Part shown: in pieces, positions 24,975 through 33,040 of the stretch
Position numbering within the stretch: the stretch's first letter is position 1
Layout of the letters: each line of letters begins with the position of its first letter
DNA from: an uncultured Opitutales bacterium
GTDB taxonomy: Bacteria; Verrucomicrobiota; Verrucomicrobiia; Opitutales; Intestinicryptomonadaceae
Assembly (NCBI GenBank): GCA_944389175.1
Contig: CALXLK010000013.1
Span: 1 to 52,650, forward strand
DNA length: 52,650 bases
Direction: 5' to 3'
Program-made: the position numbers and the translations under genes
Notes under the pieces: model-generated
What the model saw: only the letters and a program-made list of their open reading frames with translations
The model's database searches: none
Told to the model about the DNA's origin: nothing

Positions 24975-26636
24975 TTAGTTGTCGCCAAATTTCTTTTGGA
25001 ATTCTTTCGGGGCAAGCGTATGCGAGCCGTTTTTGAGTTCTTTTTTGAGTTCCTGGTCCATCTCCTGCGCCAGCCTGATATGGAAGCCCAAATCGTTTCT
25101 CAAGTTGGCGTAAACGTCGTTGAGCCTCACCTGAGCCAGCGGGCGGCGCAGCACATTTATAAGCGATGTTATATAAGAGCGGTATTCCATTTTTAATCTC
25201 GATATATCCATGCTAATTGAAAGAACCTTTTCATATTTGGAACATATAGAGGTTGCATACTTCTTCTTTTTGGCTTCGTCGAAGGATCCCGAGATTAGAG
25301 CCAACAGCGACTCGTTGATATCCCTGAAGTTCTCAAGCATCCCCATCTGTTCCTCCATCTTGTTTTCCCTTACCTGTACCCAGCTAATCGGCACGTCGAG
25401 CCTGTACGCGGTGAGGTACCTGGAAACTTTCTCCATGTAGCGTTCGTAGCTGTTGACGAGTCTGCTCGATGTGTAGTCGAAATTTGGGAACTCCTTTTCC
25501 CCGGCAACGCATATTGCAACCGGACGGTACGTCGCGGGATTTAAAATAAGAGTGCCCTGGTTATATGTATAGTTGATGGGGGAGACCATCTTAATCGTAT
25601 CCTTTATAATCTTTGATACATTCATCGCTACAGGGCGAAGCGCTTCTCCGTAGAAACCTACAACTACAGCGGGTTTCCCTATCATGCCCTTAAGCTCGTC
25701 ATTAGAGGCAAATTCCACAGGGGTCAACCCGAAGGGAATCTCGTCGAGAATGGCCATCATAAGCGGCATGTTCTTGGCCGAATAGACCCTCTTTAGCGAT
25801 ATGGAACCTTCTTCGCCCGAAATCGTGGATACGGAAAGCCTTCCCTTCGTATTAAAAAATTCCGCCGGGAATATCAGCGCATGGACATTCTTGACTTTTA
25901 TCACCAAACCCGTGCCCGTCTTGTTTTCGCCGGCTATGATGAGAGTGCTTGCCTTGAACGCCGCTTCGGCCTTTTCTATCATTTCCGTCCTTGAAACCTC
26001 CTTGGGCTGCGAGGCTTCTTTTGCCTCAGCTTCCTGCTCTTCCTTTGCTCGGACTGCAAGCGACATCATGTCGGCCTGCTTTTTTAGCGCATTCAGCTGC
26101 GCTTTCAAGTCGCCGGGGTACTGGGAGGCCAGGACTTTCTTCGTGACGTCGAGCATGGCCTTGTCCATGCCCTCAATTTGCATATCGCGAATTTCGGCTT
26201 TTATTTCTACGTCGCTATAAAGTTGTTCGGCTATTTTTTTGTAGTCGCCGTTGTACTTTTTTTGATAGACGGCCATGATGGCGTCAAATTCGCCCTTGTC
26301 AAAAGCGCTCTTGAGTTGGTTTATCTCCTGCAGGGATTCGGCCTGGGCCATTATGTACGTCTCCTGCTTAGAGTAAACCCACGGGTACTTCTCTTGCGCC
26401 TCCGCCTTTAGTTTGTCTACATCTTTTTTGGGCAGGTCGAACTGAGCCGCGGTGACAACCATCCACGATTCGATCTGTCGGGTTATCCATTCGTTGCGCT
26501 GATCTTTAGAAAGTTTTTTTGTATCAGCAACTTCTATGATTTTAGCCTTAATGTCGTCGGGGATTTCCTGCGCGTATGAGGTTTGGTACGCAAAGGAGAG
26601 GGCTAACAGTGAGAAAATAACTAAATATCTTTTCAT
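24975..26636 (-). CDS. secreted protein with degenerate trypsin-like domain
   Basis: The 553-residue product has a signal peptide (about 1-22, ending SYAQE). Residues 25-220 are charged and helical. Residues 228-380 follow the plan of a trypsin-like protease: STLIIAGENKTGTGLVIKV is the start strand pair, MMAILDE (293-299) fits the Asp strand, and NQGTLILNPATYRPVAICVAG fits the GNSGGPL region. The catalytic His position reads LIFPAEFF and the Ser position is not conserved, so it should be inactive. The C-terminal 170 residues are helical. A bidirectional terminator follows the gene. The domain assignment is by pattern only and needs structure prediction. Confidence 0.62.
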   Translation of the reverse strand: MKRYLVIFSLLALSFAYQTSYAQEIPDDIKAKIIEVADTKKLSKDQRNEWITRQIESWMVVTAAQFDLPKKDVDKLKAEAQEKYPWVYSKQETYIMAQAESLQEINQLKSAFDKGEFDAIMAVYQKKYNGDYKKIAEQLYSDVEIKAEIRDMQIEGMDKAMLDVTKKVLASQYPGDLKAQLNALKKQADMMSLAVRAKEEQEAEAKEASQPKEVSRTEMIEKAEAAFKASTLIIAGENKTGTGLVIKVKNVHALIFPAEFFNTKGRLSVSTISGEEGSISLKRVYSAKNMPLMMAILDEIPFGLTPVEFASNDELKGMIGKPAVVVGFYGEALRPVAMNVSKIIKDTIKMVSPINYTYNQGTLILNPATYRPVAICVAGEKEFPNFDYTSSRLVNSYERYMEKVSRYLTAYRLDVPISWVQVRENKMEEQMGMLENFRDINESLLALISGSFDEAKKKKYATSICSKYEKVLSISMDISRLKMEYRSYITSLINVLRRPLAQVRLNDVYANLRNDLGFHIRLAQEMDQELKKELKNGSHTLAPKEFQKKFGDN

Positions 26637-26647
26637 AACTTTGAATC

Positions 26648-26675
26648 AGAATACCGCGCGCTGCTTATTTGTCAA
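26648..26675 (-). promoter_or_regulatory. sigma70-type promoter of the secreted pseudoprotease gene
   Basis: On the minus strand TTGACA, 16 bases, TATTCT. The -10 ends 11 bases before the ATG at 26636, and no Shine-Dalgarno is present, so the leader would be only a few bases. Confidence 0.6.
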
Positions 26676-26696
26676 TCTTTTTGTTTTAAAAATAGC

Positions 26697-26727
26697 TTGA
26701 TTTAGAGGCCTTGCGGCTTATTAATAC
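26697..26727 (+). promoter_or_regulatory. possible promoter of the DEAD-box helicase gene
   Basis: TTGATT and TAATAC are separated by 19 bases, slightly long. The -10 ends 6 bases before the ATG at 26734 and there is no Shine-Dalgarno, the same layout as for several neighbours. Confidence 0.35.
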
Positions 26728-26733
26728 GTCAAA

Positions 26734-28224
26734 ATGAGCATACTAAAAAAGATACTGTCTCTGGTAGGCATATCCGCCAAAAATCCCGGGAATAATCGGG
26801 GAAAGAACGCAAAGGCGGCCGTTCCGCGCCCGCGTTCCGATAAAGGGAAAAACGGGCGTTCCCAGCCCGCCAGGGGTTCGGAGAGTTCGCGCGGGAGGCG
26901 CCCGCGAGAAAATGGCGCTTTAGGCAATTCCAGACAAAGGGCTCGCAGGGGCGATGACCTGCGCGAATTTAGCCCGATTCCCCAGACTCCCATTGCCCAC
27001 GCTCCGAAAGAGCATTCCCAGCCGTATTCGCAGGATCAACTTTCAGAAGTAGGGCCTTTTGCCGCATTGGGGCTTACCCCCAAGACGCTTTCGGCGATAA
27101 AGGATATGGGGTATGCATCTCCGACAGAGGTTCAGAGCAAGGCAATTCCGGTAATTCTTTCCGGGTGCGACGTTATTGCAACCGCGCAGACGGGCACGGG
27201 GAAAACAGCCGCTTTCGCCCTGCCGATTATTGAATTGCTCGACGTTTCCAAAGGCGGCGTCCAGGTCTTGGTTCTAAGCCCCACAAGGGAGCTGGCTTCA
27301 CAGACAAATGAAGCCTTTTCGAATTTCTCAAAGTATGCAGACTGCACTTCGCTTTTGGTGCAGGGGGGCGTGTCCATGGCAAACCAGATAAAAACTCTCC
27401 ATGGCGGCGTCGACATAGTAATAGCCACGCCCGGGCGCCTTCTCGACCTCATACGGCAGCGCCAGATTTCGCTTAAAAACGTGCGTTATCTCGTCTTGGA
27501 CGAAGTTGACAGAATGTTTGACATGGGCTTTATCGAAGACGTTTCCAATATTATACGCTATTGCCCGAAGGAGCGCCAGAGCCTGTTCTTTTCGGCGACG
27601 ATGCCCGAGGCCGTGATGCGCCTTTGCTCGTGGGCGTTAAAAGAGCCCCAAAGAATTGATATCGGCATAGCCCACACCCCCGCCGAGACGATAGAGCACT
27701 TTGTCTATCCCGTCGACGCCATTCAGAAGTACGATTTGCTAGTCAAGCTCATAGAGACTCTTTCGTACGATAGTCTAATAGTTTTCACGCGCACGCGCAT
27801 AGATGCCGACCGGATAACCGAATGGTTGAAAGCCCACGACTACAAAGTTTCGACCCTGCATTCCGACCGCACCCAAAAAGAGCGCGACAAGGCCCTCGCC
27901 GATTTTAAAGAGCATAAGACTTCAATACTTGTGGCCACCGACATAGCCTCGCGCGGGCTCGATATTTCCGGGGTCGGCTGCGTGATAAACTACAACGTGC
28001 CCGAGCACGCCGAGGATTACGTCCACCGTATTGGGCGCACAGGCAGGGCAAATTCGGAGGGCTTTGCCATAACGCTTTATTCGTCCGACGAGACTTCGTT
28101 CCTCCAGAAGATAGAGTCTTTTATCAATGCGCGCATTGAACGTAGGAAGCTCGACGGCTTCAATTACATGACGGAGCCCCAGTTGGAGCCCTTGCATAAA
28201 AAGCCGCGCAAGCGCAACAGATAA
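26734..28224 (+). CDS. DEAD-box ATP-dependent RNA helicase (RhlE-like)
   Basis: The 496-residue helicase unwinds RNA duplexes. An unusual N-terminal extension of about 105 residues is low complexity and rich in Arg, Gly, Lys, Ser and Pro; such tails bind RNA. The core has the Q motif around GYASPTEVQSKAIP, Walker A AQTGTGKT, PTRELA, TPGRLLD, DEVD (Glu-Val in place of Glu-Ala), SATMP, and the C-terminal domain with HRIGRTGR. A short basic tail ends the protein (KKPRKRNR). It stands alone with a strong terminator. Confidence 0.93.
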   Translation: MSILKKILSLVGISAKNPGNNRGKNAKAAVPRPRSDKGKNGRSQPARGSESSRGRRPRENGALGNSRQRARRGDDLREFSPIPQTPIAHAPKEHSQPYSQDQLSEVGPFAALGLTPKTLSAIKDMGYASPTEVQSKAIPVILSGCDVIATAQTGTGKTAAFALPIIELLDVSKGGVQVLVLSPTRELASQTNEAFSNFSKYADCTSLLVQGGVSMANQIKTLHGGVDIVIATPGRLLDLIRQRQISLKNVRYLVLDEVDRMFDMGFIEDVSNIIRYCPKERQSLFFSATMPEAVMRLCSWALKEPQRIDIGIAHTPAETIEHFVYPVDAIQKYDLLVKLIETLSYDSLIVFTRTRIDADRITEWLKAHDYKVSTLHSDRTQKERDKALADFKEHKTSILVATDIASRGLDISGVGCVINYNVPEHAEDYVHRIGRTGRANSEGFAITLYSSDETSFLQKIESFINARIERRKLDGFNYMTEPQLEPLHKKPRKRNR

Positions 28225-28254
28225 ACAGCCTTACATATATCTTCATCTAATATG

Positions 28255-28286
28255 AAAGGAGCCCGCCGTAAAAGCGGGCTCCTTTT
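28255..28286 (+). terminator. intrinsic terminator of the DEAD-box helicase gene
   Basis: The 12-base perfect stem AAAGGAGCCCGC / GCGGGCTCCTTT closes a 7-base loop, 30 bases after the stop. The T tract is short. Confidence 0.85.
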
Positions 28287-28618
28287 GCGCGGTGTGCCGG
28301 AATCTTTAGGCTTTGCATTAGGGCATAGATGGGAACAGACCCGCCATTTGCGCCCGAAGCGCAATTAAATTGCATGCGGCATTTGGGCAAAATACTTTGT
28401 TCTGACGCATTTGCCACAGATGCCGCAGATGTCGGAGCGTCTGCATGGAATCCGTATATTCGCGTTTCACTTGCCGGGGCGATTTTCCCGCTCAAATAAA
28501 GCCCTGCTACGATAAATTTTTATATCTTTGTTTTGCAATACGCAGCTTTGGCGCCGTTTTTTATATTGCGGCACGACGCATTGCGGTCATGGCGCATGCA
28601 AAACCGTTTTGGCGGCGG
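28287..28618. other. intergenic between convergent genes
   Basis: No gene or RNA was recognised in this region between the helicase terminator and the hairpin downstream of the dehydrogenase gene. Open frames exist but none has a ribosome binding site or a familiar product. Confidence 0.5.
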
Positions 28619-28648
28619 CCTTATTTTGCGCATATTCGCAAAATAAGG
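28619..28648. repeat. perfect 12-bp inverted repeat
   Basis: CCTTATTTTGCG pairs exactly with CGCAAAATAAGG around a 6-base loop. It lies 28 bases past the stop of the minus-strand dehydrogenase gene, with no T tract on either side. It may be a 3'-end stem-loop or a protein-binding site. Confidence 0.6.
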
Positions 28649-28675
28649 TCGAAATTTGACATTTGGGTAAAAATT

Positions 28676-29644
28676 CTAATTTATCCTGTTAATGGGCGAT
28701 CCGTTTAGCCACGCCATAAAATTGTCAAAACATATTTTTATGAGGCGCTTTCGCGCCGAGCGGGTGGCCCATGCTATGTGGGGTGTTAGAAAACAGTTTT
28801 GCAGGCCTATTAGCGGGTTTTGTGGAGACGGCGGCTCGGTTGACAAAACGTCAAGCCCCGCATAGGCAACCTTCGAGCTTTTGAGAGCCTGGGCCAGGGC
28901 GTACTCGTCTATCAGCGGCCCGCGGCCGGTATTGATTATCCAGACGCCGTCCTTGCACTTTGACAGACTTTCGGCGTTTATGATGTGTCTAGTGTCGTCG
29001 TTTAGCAAACAGTTAAGCGATATGATGTGGCTTTGGGCCAGAAGCTGGTCTAAAGTGACGATTTCTGTGCCAGCGCAAATTTGACCGGGCGTCTTGCTCG
29101 GAGAATATGCTATTGTGCGCATTGAAAAAGCCTTCGCTATTTCCGCGACCCTCTTGCCTATTGTGCCAAGCCCCACAATTCCCAGCGTCATGCCCGCAAG
29201 TTCCACCTGGTCTGTAAGCAGATACGTCATGTCGGGGGCCTTGCACCAGTTCCCCGCAGCCGCCCAATCGGCGTGCGCGGCGACCCTGTTTGCTATGTTT
29301 AATATATGCGCAAACACCAGCTGCGCTACCGAATCGGTGCTGTAGGCGGGAATGTTTGTTGCGACAATCCCGCGCTCGGCCGCGTATTTTACATCGAGGT
29401 TGTTGTAGCCGGTTGCAAGTATCGATATGTATTTTACATCCGGCAATTTTTCAAGCTGCTCCCTAAATAGCGGCACTTTGTTTGAAAAAATGGCGTCTGC
29501 GCCCGCGGCGCGTTCGACGATTTTATCTTTGGGCGTTCTGTCGTAGCAGACTACGTCGGCGACAGAGTCGAATATTTTCCAATCGAGGTCGTTTTGGGCG
29601 GCGGTGAAACCGTCAAGTATTACTATCTTTAGTTTTTTGTCCAT
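28676..29644 (-). CDS. D-2-hydroxyacid dehydrogenase (NAD-dependent)
   Basis: The 322-residue enzyme oxidises or forms 2-hydroxy acids such as glycerate. The NAD site is GIVGLGTIGKRVAE near 154-167. The catalytic Arg lies in INTGRGPLIDE, the Glu in DVLSTEPPS and the His in TPHIAWAT, all in the family order. The length fits glycerate dehydrogenase/hydroxypyruvate reductase-like proteins, though specificity cannot be read from the sequence. Its promoter ends 9 bases before the ATG. The gene lies downstream of the HzsA-like gene in the same direction and may be linked to sugar use by that cluster. Confidence 0.9.
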   Translation of the reverse strand: MDKKLKIVILDGFTAAQNDLDWKIFDSVADVVCYDRTPKDKIVERAAGADAIFSNKVPLFREQLEKLPDVKYISILATGYNNLDVKYAAERGIVATNIPAYSTDSVAQLVFAHILNIANRVAAHADWAAAGNWCKAPDMTYLLTDQVELAGMTLGIVGLGTIGKRVAEIAKAFSMRTIAYSPSKTPGQICAGTEIVTLDQLLAQSHIISLNCLLNDDTRHIINAESLSKCKDGVWIINTGRGPLIDEYALAQALKSSKVAYAGLDVLSTEPPSPQNPLIGLQNCFLTPHIAWATRSARKRLIKICFDNFMAWLNGSPINRIN

Positions 29645-29653
29645 CGCCCATGA

Positions 29654-29682
29654 ATTTTGACGCTTTTTTTTTGGTTTGTCAA
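29654..29682 (-). promoter_or_regulatory. promoter of the D-2-hydroxyacid dehydrogenase gene
   Basis: On the minus strand TTGACA, 17 bases, CAAAAT, with the -10 ending 9 bases before the ATG. The same bases form the arms of a TTTTGAC/GTCAAAA inverted repeat (29655-29684), so a regulator might bind here. Confidence 0.5.
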
Positions 29683-29686
29683 AAGA

Positions 29687-32600
29687 CTATTTTTTGGGAA
29701 AGCTCTGCGCGGGCGGGTCTATTACCTTGTCCCAGTATTTCTTGTCAGCCTCAAAGGCGTCGAAATTTTCAAGCGGCGTTTCTTCGGTGATTATTCCGCG
29801 CCTTAGAAGCGCGCTGTAATAGGCTCCGCGGGGCTTGTAATTTTTGTCGGTATAGCGCGGGTTTTCATTCTTTACGTAGTCGCTCGCCCGTTGTATGGCC
29901 GACAAAATTATGCGGTAGTCGGGGTCGTCCTTGCTCTTAAAGACGACGGGGTGGGCGCCGTCTGCGGCCCTGCCTCCGGCTTTTCGCGATAGGGGCGCCA
30001 TAAGAACAGACGATAGTTGCGGATGCTTCAGATTAAACGCCGCGTGGTTTGAGAGCCTAATCCTTGGCGACGAGGGCGGATTGTCCCAGTAGAACCTCCA
30101 TGCATCGACATCGCCTGAATTGGTTATAGACGAGGGCAAGCGCCGATCGCCCTTATGGCAATCCAAACACCGCCTGTCGAAGGCGGCCTTCATCCGCGGC
30201 ATCTCGGGCCAGTCTTTATCGGGGCGCAAGAGTATGTTGGAGTAGTAGTAGCCGAACATACCCGACTCTATGCACGCGCACGATTGCGAGGCCGTAGAGC
30301 CCATGTCGAGCCACCTTTTCATCGTTTCCATCTCGCGCTCGTCCAGCTTCACGTTCTTATGCTTGCCGCCTATCTTTTTCATTATGCGGCTTCCGCCGGA
30401 ACCGAAAGTGTAGGGGGGCAGCTTGCCGTCGCGGTCCTCGCCGTCCCGTATCTGGCGCCTCATGCGCAGATAGTAGTAGGCCGTCGGAAACATCGGCCCC
30501 ATTCCGTCGGAAAGGTCGATTTTCGCCGCAAATTTTTGCGGATTGTGGCATTGGGCGCAGTGGCGGTTTAGAATAGGCTGAATATCGCGCACGAAATCTA
30601 TGACATCGCGCGGGCTGATTCCGTCGATGGGCTTTATAGAGTCTGCGCTGCGGCGCAGGGCTTTTAGCTTGTTCTTTATCGGCGGGGGCGCCATGTCGCG
30701 CATTTCGTGGCAGCCTATGCACGAGGTTGTAGTGCCGTTTATAAAGCTTGTAAAACTTTGCATTCGCTTTATGGCCCGGCCGTCCTTGTCGAGGGCCACA
30801 AAGCTTAGGGCGCGGTTTGCAGGCACCTTGAAGTGCGCCGAGCCGTCGTCCTCAACTTCGACTGTCCCGAGACAGCGCTCGAACGAGAACGTCCCCCTCA
30901 TGGATATCGGCTCGGAGCCTCCAAAAAGATGCGTTATGTTCGGCAGCACCTCCAAAACCATTAGCTTTTTTATGTCTGAGGGCTTTACTCCCTGCATGTT
31001 TCTGCCTATCGACGCGTCGACTACCACGACGGTAGCCTCTTTCGTGTCATAGTCGGCCATGTCCGCAGGCATCTGGGGCTTTGCGCGCTTGCGCACAGGC
31101 TGCGCGTCGAAAATAATCGTGTCTTTGAACGGCTTAAACGAGTCGGGCAGCGGAAGTTCAAAGACGTGGCCGTCGAGGTCGAATACATACAGCTTTTGAT
31201 CCTGCGAAGCCAGCACATATTTGTCGTTTAGCGGGTAGGGTGTCGAATACAGGGCCGCGATAGAATCTTCCGAGAGAAATTTCATCGCCTTGTAGTCGCC
31301 GGGATTTTTCGGATTGTCTATTACGGCGATCTGGCCCTGGTGGTCGCGCCTGCCGTGGTAGGTGGCGTAGGCGAATGCGTAGCGGTTCGACCCCTCAAAG
31401 GGCTTTGCGTCTATGAGCAGCCCCCAGGGAATATCGTTGCCGAAGAATACCATGTCGTTTGCGCCGTTTGGGTCTTTCTTCCAAAGACCGTGGAAATTAA
31501 GCTGGCTCTTTTGCACGTATTCCCACTTCATGTAGATGAGCCGCCCGTCGGAAGTCGGCCACGGGGTGTTGTCCTGGTCGACGTTTGCCGAAATTTGACG
31601 CAATAGGCCCTCTTGGGCATACCAGCGGTGCAGCACCGCCACGTCGACCATCCAGCACGGCACCGTTCTCTGGCAGCGCGACGATACAAATACGACGTCG
31701 CCGTTGGGCAGGTACGCGCCTTCGACATCGTCGAATTGCGTCCCCGAAAACGGCATTAACTTCGCATCCGTGCCGTCGATTTTCGATTCGTACATGTAGT
31801 ATTGGTCTTGGCCGCCCTTTCTGTACGAATAGAGCATTTTATCGGCGTCGTAATCTACGCAGACATTGCGCACCCCGCCTTCGGGATCGGATATGTATTG
31901 GCTTATTTCGCCTGTCTTTATGTTGAATTTCACCAGTTTGCCGCCGTTTTTGGGAAACACGCAGCTGTCGGTTCTGGCGTCCTTCGGATCTATGGCGAGC
32001 ATGCCCGCTTGGGCTGAATACTTTAGGTAGTTTAGCGGTGAATTTTCTTTCGTGTAGCCCTTGTACGGGTCGGGGTATCGGCCGAAATTTCCGTACCAGT
32101 GGGCGTCGAGCGACAACCCGCGCATGGTAAAGACTATTTCGTCGAAATCGAGGCTCGATAACATCTTTTTGCGCTCGGCCTCGTACGGGTTTTCAACTTT
32201 CGGGGCCTTGTCGGAGGCCGAGAGTTCCAAATAGTCGAAAGCGACCCATTGGGGCAAAGCTGTCGATTTTAGCGTCTTTGAAGGCACCGCCTCTATTGAT
32301 ATGCTATTTTCTCCCGCCTTTAGCCACTCTTTCTTTATCTTTACCGTCGCAGTCTTCGGAATGCCCCACGTCTTCGGGTACATTATAAGCGAGGAAAAAC
32401 ACGGGCGCATCTGCCCCCGCTTGTACATGTAGGGCTGCTGCACCTCGACGGGCGCATTCGAATTTACACTTACGGAGAAAAACTGGTCGTTGACAAAATA
32501 CGGCGCCTTATCGACGAGGCCTATCCTTAAATATAGGTCGGTATCGGGCAGTTCTTTTAGGTCGAACTTTATCGTCAGTGGGTGGAACTTTATTTTCTTG

Positions 32601-32953
32601 AAGTCCCTGTATATCATCGAGGGCGCCGAATAAAAATTCTCGTCGGGCAGGGGGCGCAACCAGCTCGGATCGGCCCATTCGCAGGCCCTCATCGGCAGGA
32701 CAAAGGGAAACTTTGAGTCGGGGTCTTTCCCCGCGTTAAATACAATTTCCTTTGAAAAGAATTCGCGCGTTGGCTTATACGGATCTGTCCCATGCGGATA
32801 ATAGTAGCGCGTGGAGTTAAAATCTACTCCAAAATCGTTGAATTCGGCGGCGCTTGCATCGGGTTTGCCTATTCTAAAAATTGTCTGGGCCTGCGCGCCC
32901 GCGCACATTAGCGCACATGCCAAAAATAGCGTACTCTTTATCCTCCTAACCAT
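29687..32953 (-). CDS. secreted multiheme cytochrome c with beta-propeller (HzsA-like)
   Basis: The 1088-residue product has a signal peptide (about 1-22, ending AQAQ). Residues 110-250 look like a lyase/carbohydrate-binding-type beta-sandwich (KFDLKELPDTDLYLRIGLVD, then GENSISI). Residues 280-640 form WD40/PD40-like propeller repeats as in the alpha subunit of hydrazine synthase. The C-terminal part holds three c-type heme motifs: CIGCH (745-749), CAQCH (799-803) and CLDCH (929-933). DVIDFVRDIQPILNRHCAQCH is a typical PVC secreted-cytochrome element. It has a perfect promoter and AAGGAG 8 bases before the ATG. Function is unknown: oxidation of a sugar or electron relay fits the context; hydrazine synthesis does not. 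No cytochrome maturation gene is in the window. Confidence 0.82.
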   Translation of the reverse strand: MVRRIKSTLFLACALMCAGAQAQTIFRIGKPDASAAEFNDFGVDFNSTRYYYPHGTDPYKPTREFFSKEIVFNAGKDPDSKFPFVLPMRACEWADPSWLRPLPDENFYSAPSMIYRDFKKIKFHPLTIKFDLKELPDTDLYLRIGLVDKAPYFVNDQFFSVSVNSNAPVEVQQPYMYKRGQMRPCFSSLIMYPKTWGIPKTATVKIKKEWLKAGENSISIEAVPSKTLKSTALPQWVAFDYLELSASDKAPKVENPYEAERKKMLSSLDFDEIVFTMRGLSLDAHWYGNFGRYPDPYKGYTKENSPLNYLKYSAQAGMLAIDPKDARTDSCVFPKNGGKLVKFNIKTGEISQYISDPEGGVRNVCVDYDADKMLYSYRKGGQDQYYMYESKIDGTDAKLMPFSGTQFDDVEGAYLPNGDVVFVSSRCQRTVPCWMVDVAVLHRWYAQEGLLRQISANVDQDNTPWPTSDGRLIYMKWEYVQKSQLNFHGLWKKDPNGANDMVFFGNDIPWGLLIDAKPFEGSNRYAFAYATYHGRRDHQGQIAVIDNPKNPGDYKAMKFLSEDSIAALYSTPYPLNDKYVLASQDQKLYVFDLDGHVFELPLPDSFKPFKDTIIFDAQPVRKRAKPQMPADMADYDTKEATVVVVDASIGRNMQGVKPSDIKKLMVLEVLPNITHLFGGSEPISMRGTFSFERCLGTVEVEDDGSAHFKVPANRALSFVALDKDGRAIKRMQSFTSFINGTTTSCIGCHEMRDMAPPPIKNKLKALRRSADSIKPIDGISPRDVIDFVRDIQPILNRHCAQCHNPQKFAAKIDLSDGMGPMFPTAYYYLRMRRQIRDGEDRDGKLPPYTFGSGGSRIMKKIGGKHKNVKLDEREMETMKRWLDMGSTASQSCACIESGMFGYYYSNILLRPDKDWPEMPRMKAAFDRRCLDCHKGDRRLPSSITNSGDVDAWRFYWDNPPSSPRIRLSNHAAFNLKHPQLSSVLMAPLSRKAGGRAADGAHPVVFKSKDDPDYRIILSAIQRASDYVKNENPRYTDKNYKPRGAYYSALLRRGIITEETPLENFDAFEADKKYWDKVIDPPAQSFPKK

Positions 32954-33000
32954 ATTTCTCCTTCGACTTGTTTAAGCGGCAAAATCCGCATAATGAGAGC

Positions 33001-33029
33001 ATGTTATGCGCACTTTTTATATTTGTCAA
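33001..33029 (-). promoter_or_regulatory. sigma70-type promoter of the HzsA-like cytochrome gene
   Basis: On the minus strand TTGACA, 17 bases, TAACAT. The -10 ends 47 bases before the ATG, leaving a normal leader that carries AAGGAG. It lies inside the gap after the upstream glycosidase gene. Confidence 0.75.
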
Positions 33030-33040
33030 GAAGTTGATTT

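Noticed and set aside
29687..32953. Hydrazine synthase (anammox) function
   Set aside because: Only the alpha-like propeller and heme motifs are similar. No beta/gamma subunits or anammox genes are near, and the neighbours are carbohydrate enzymes.
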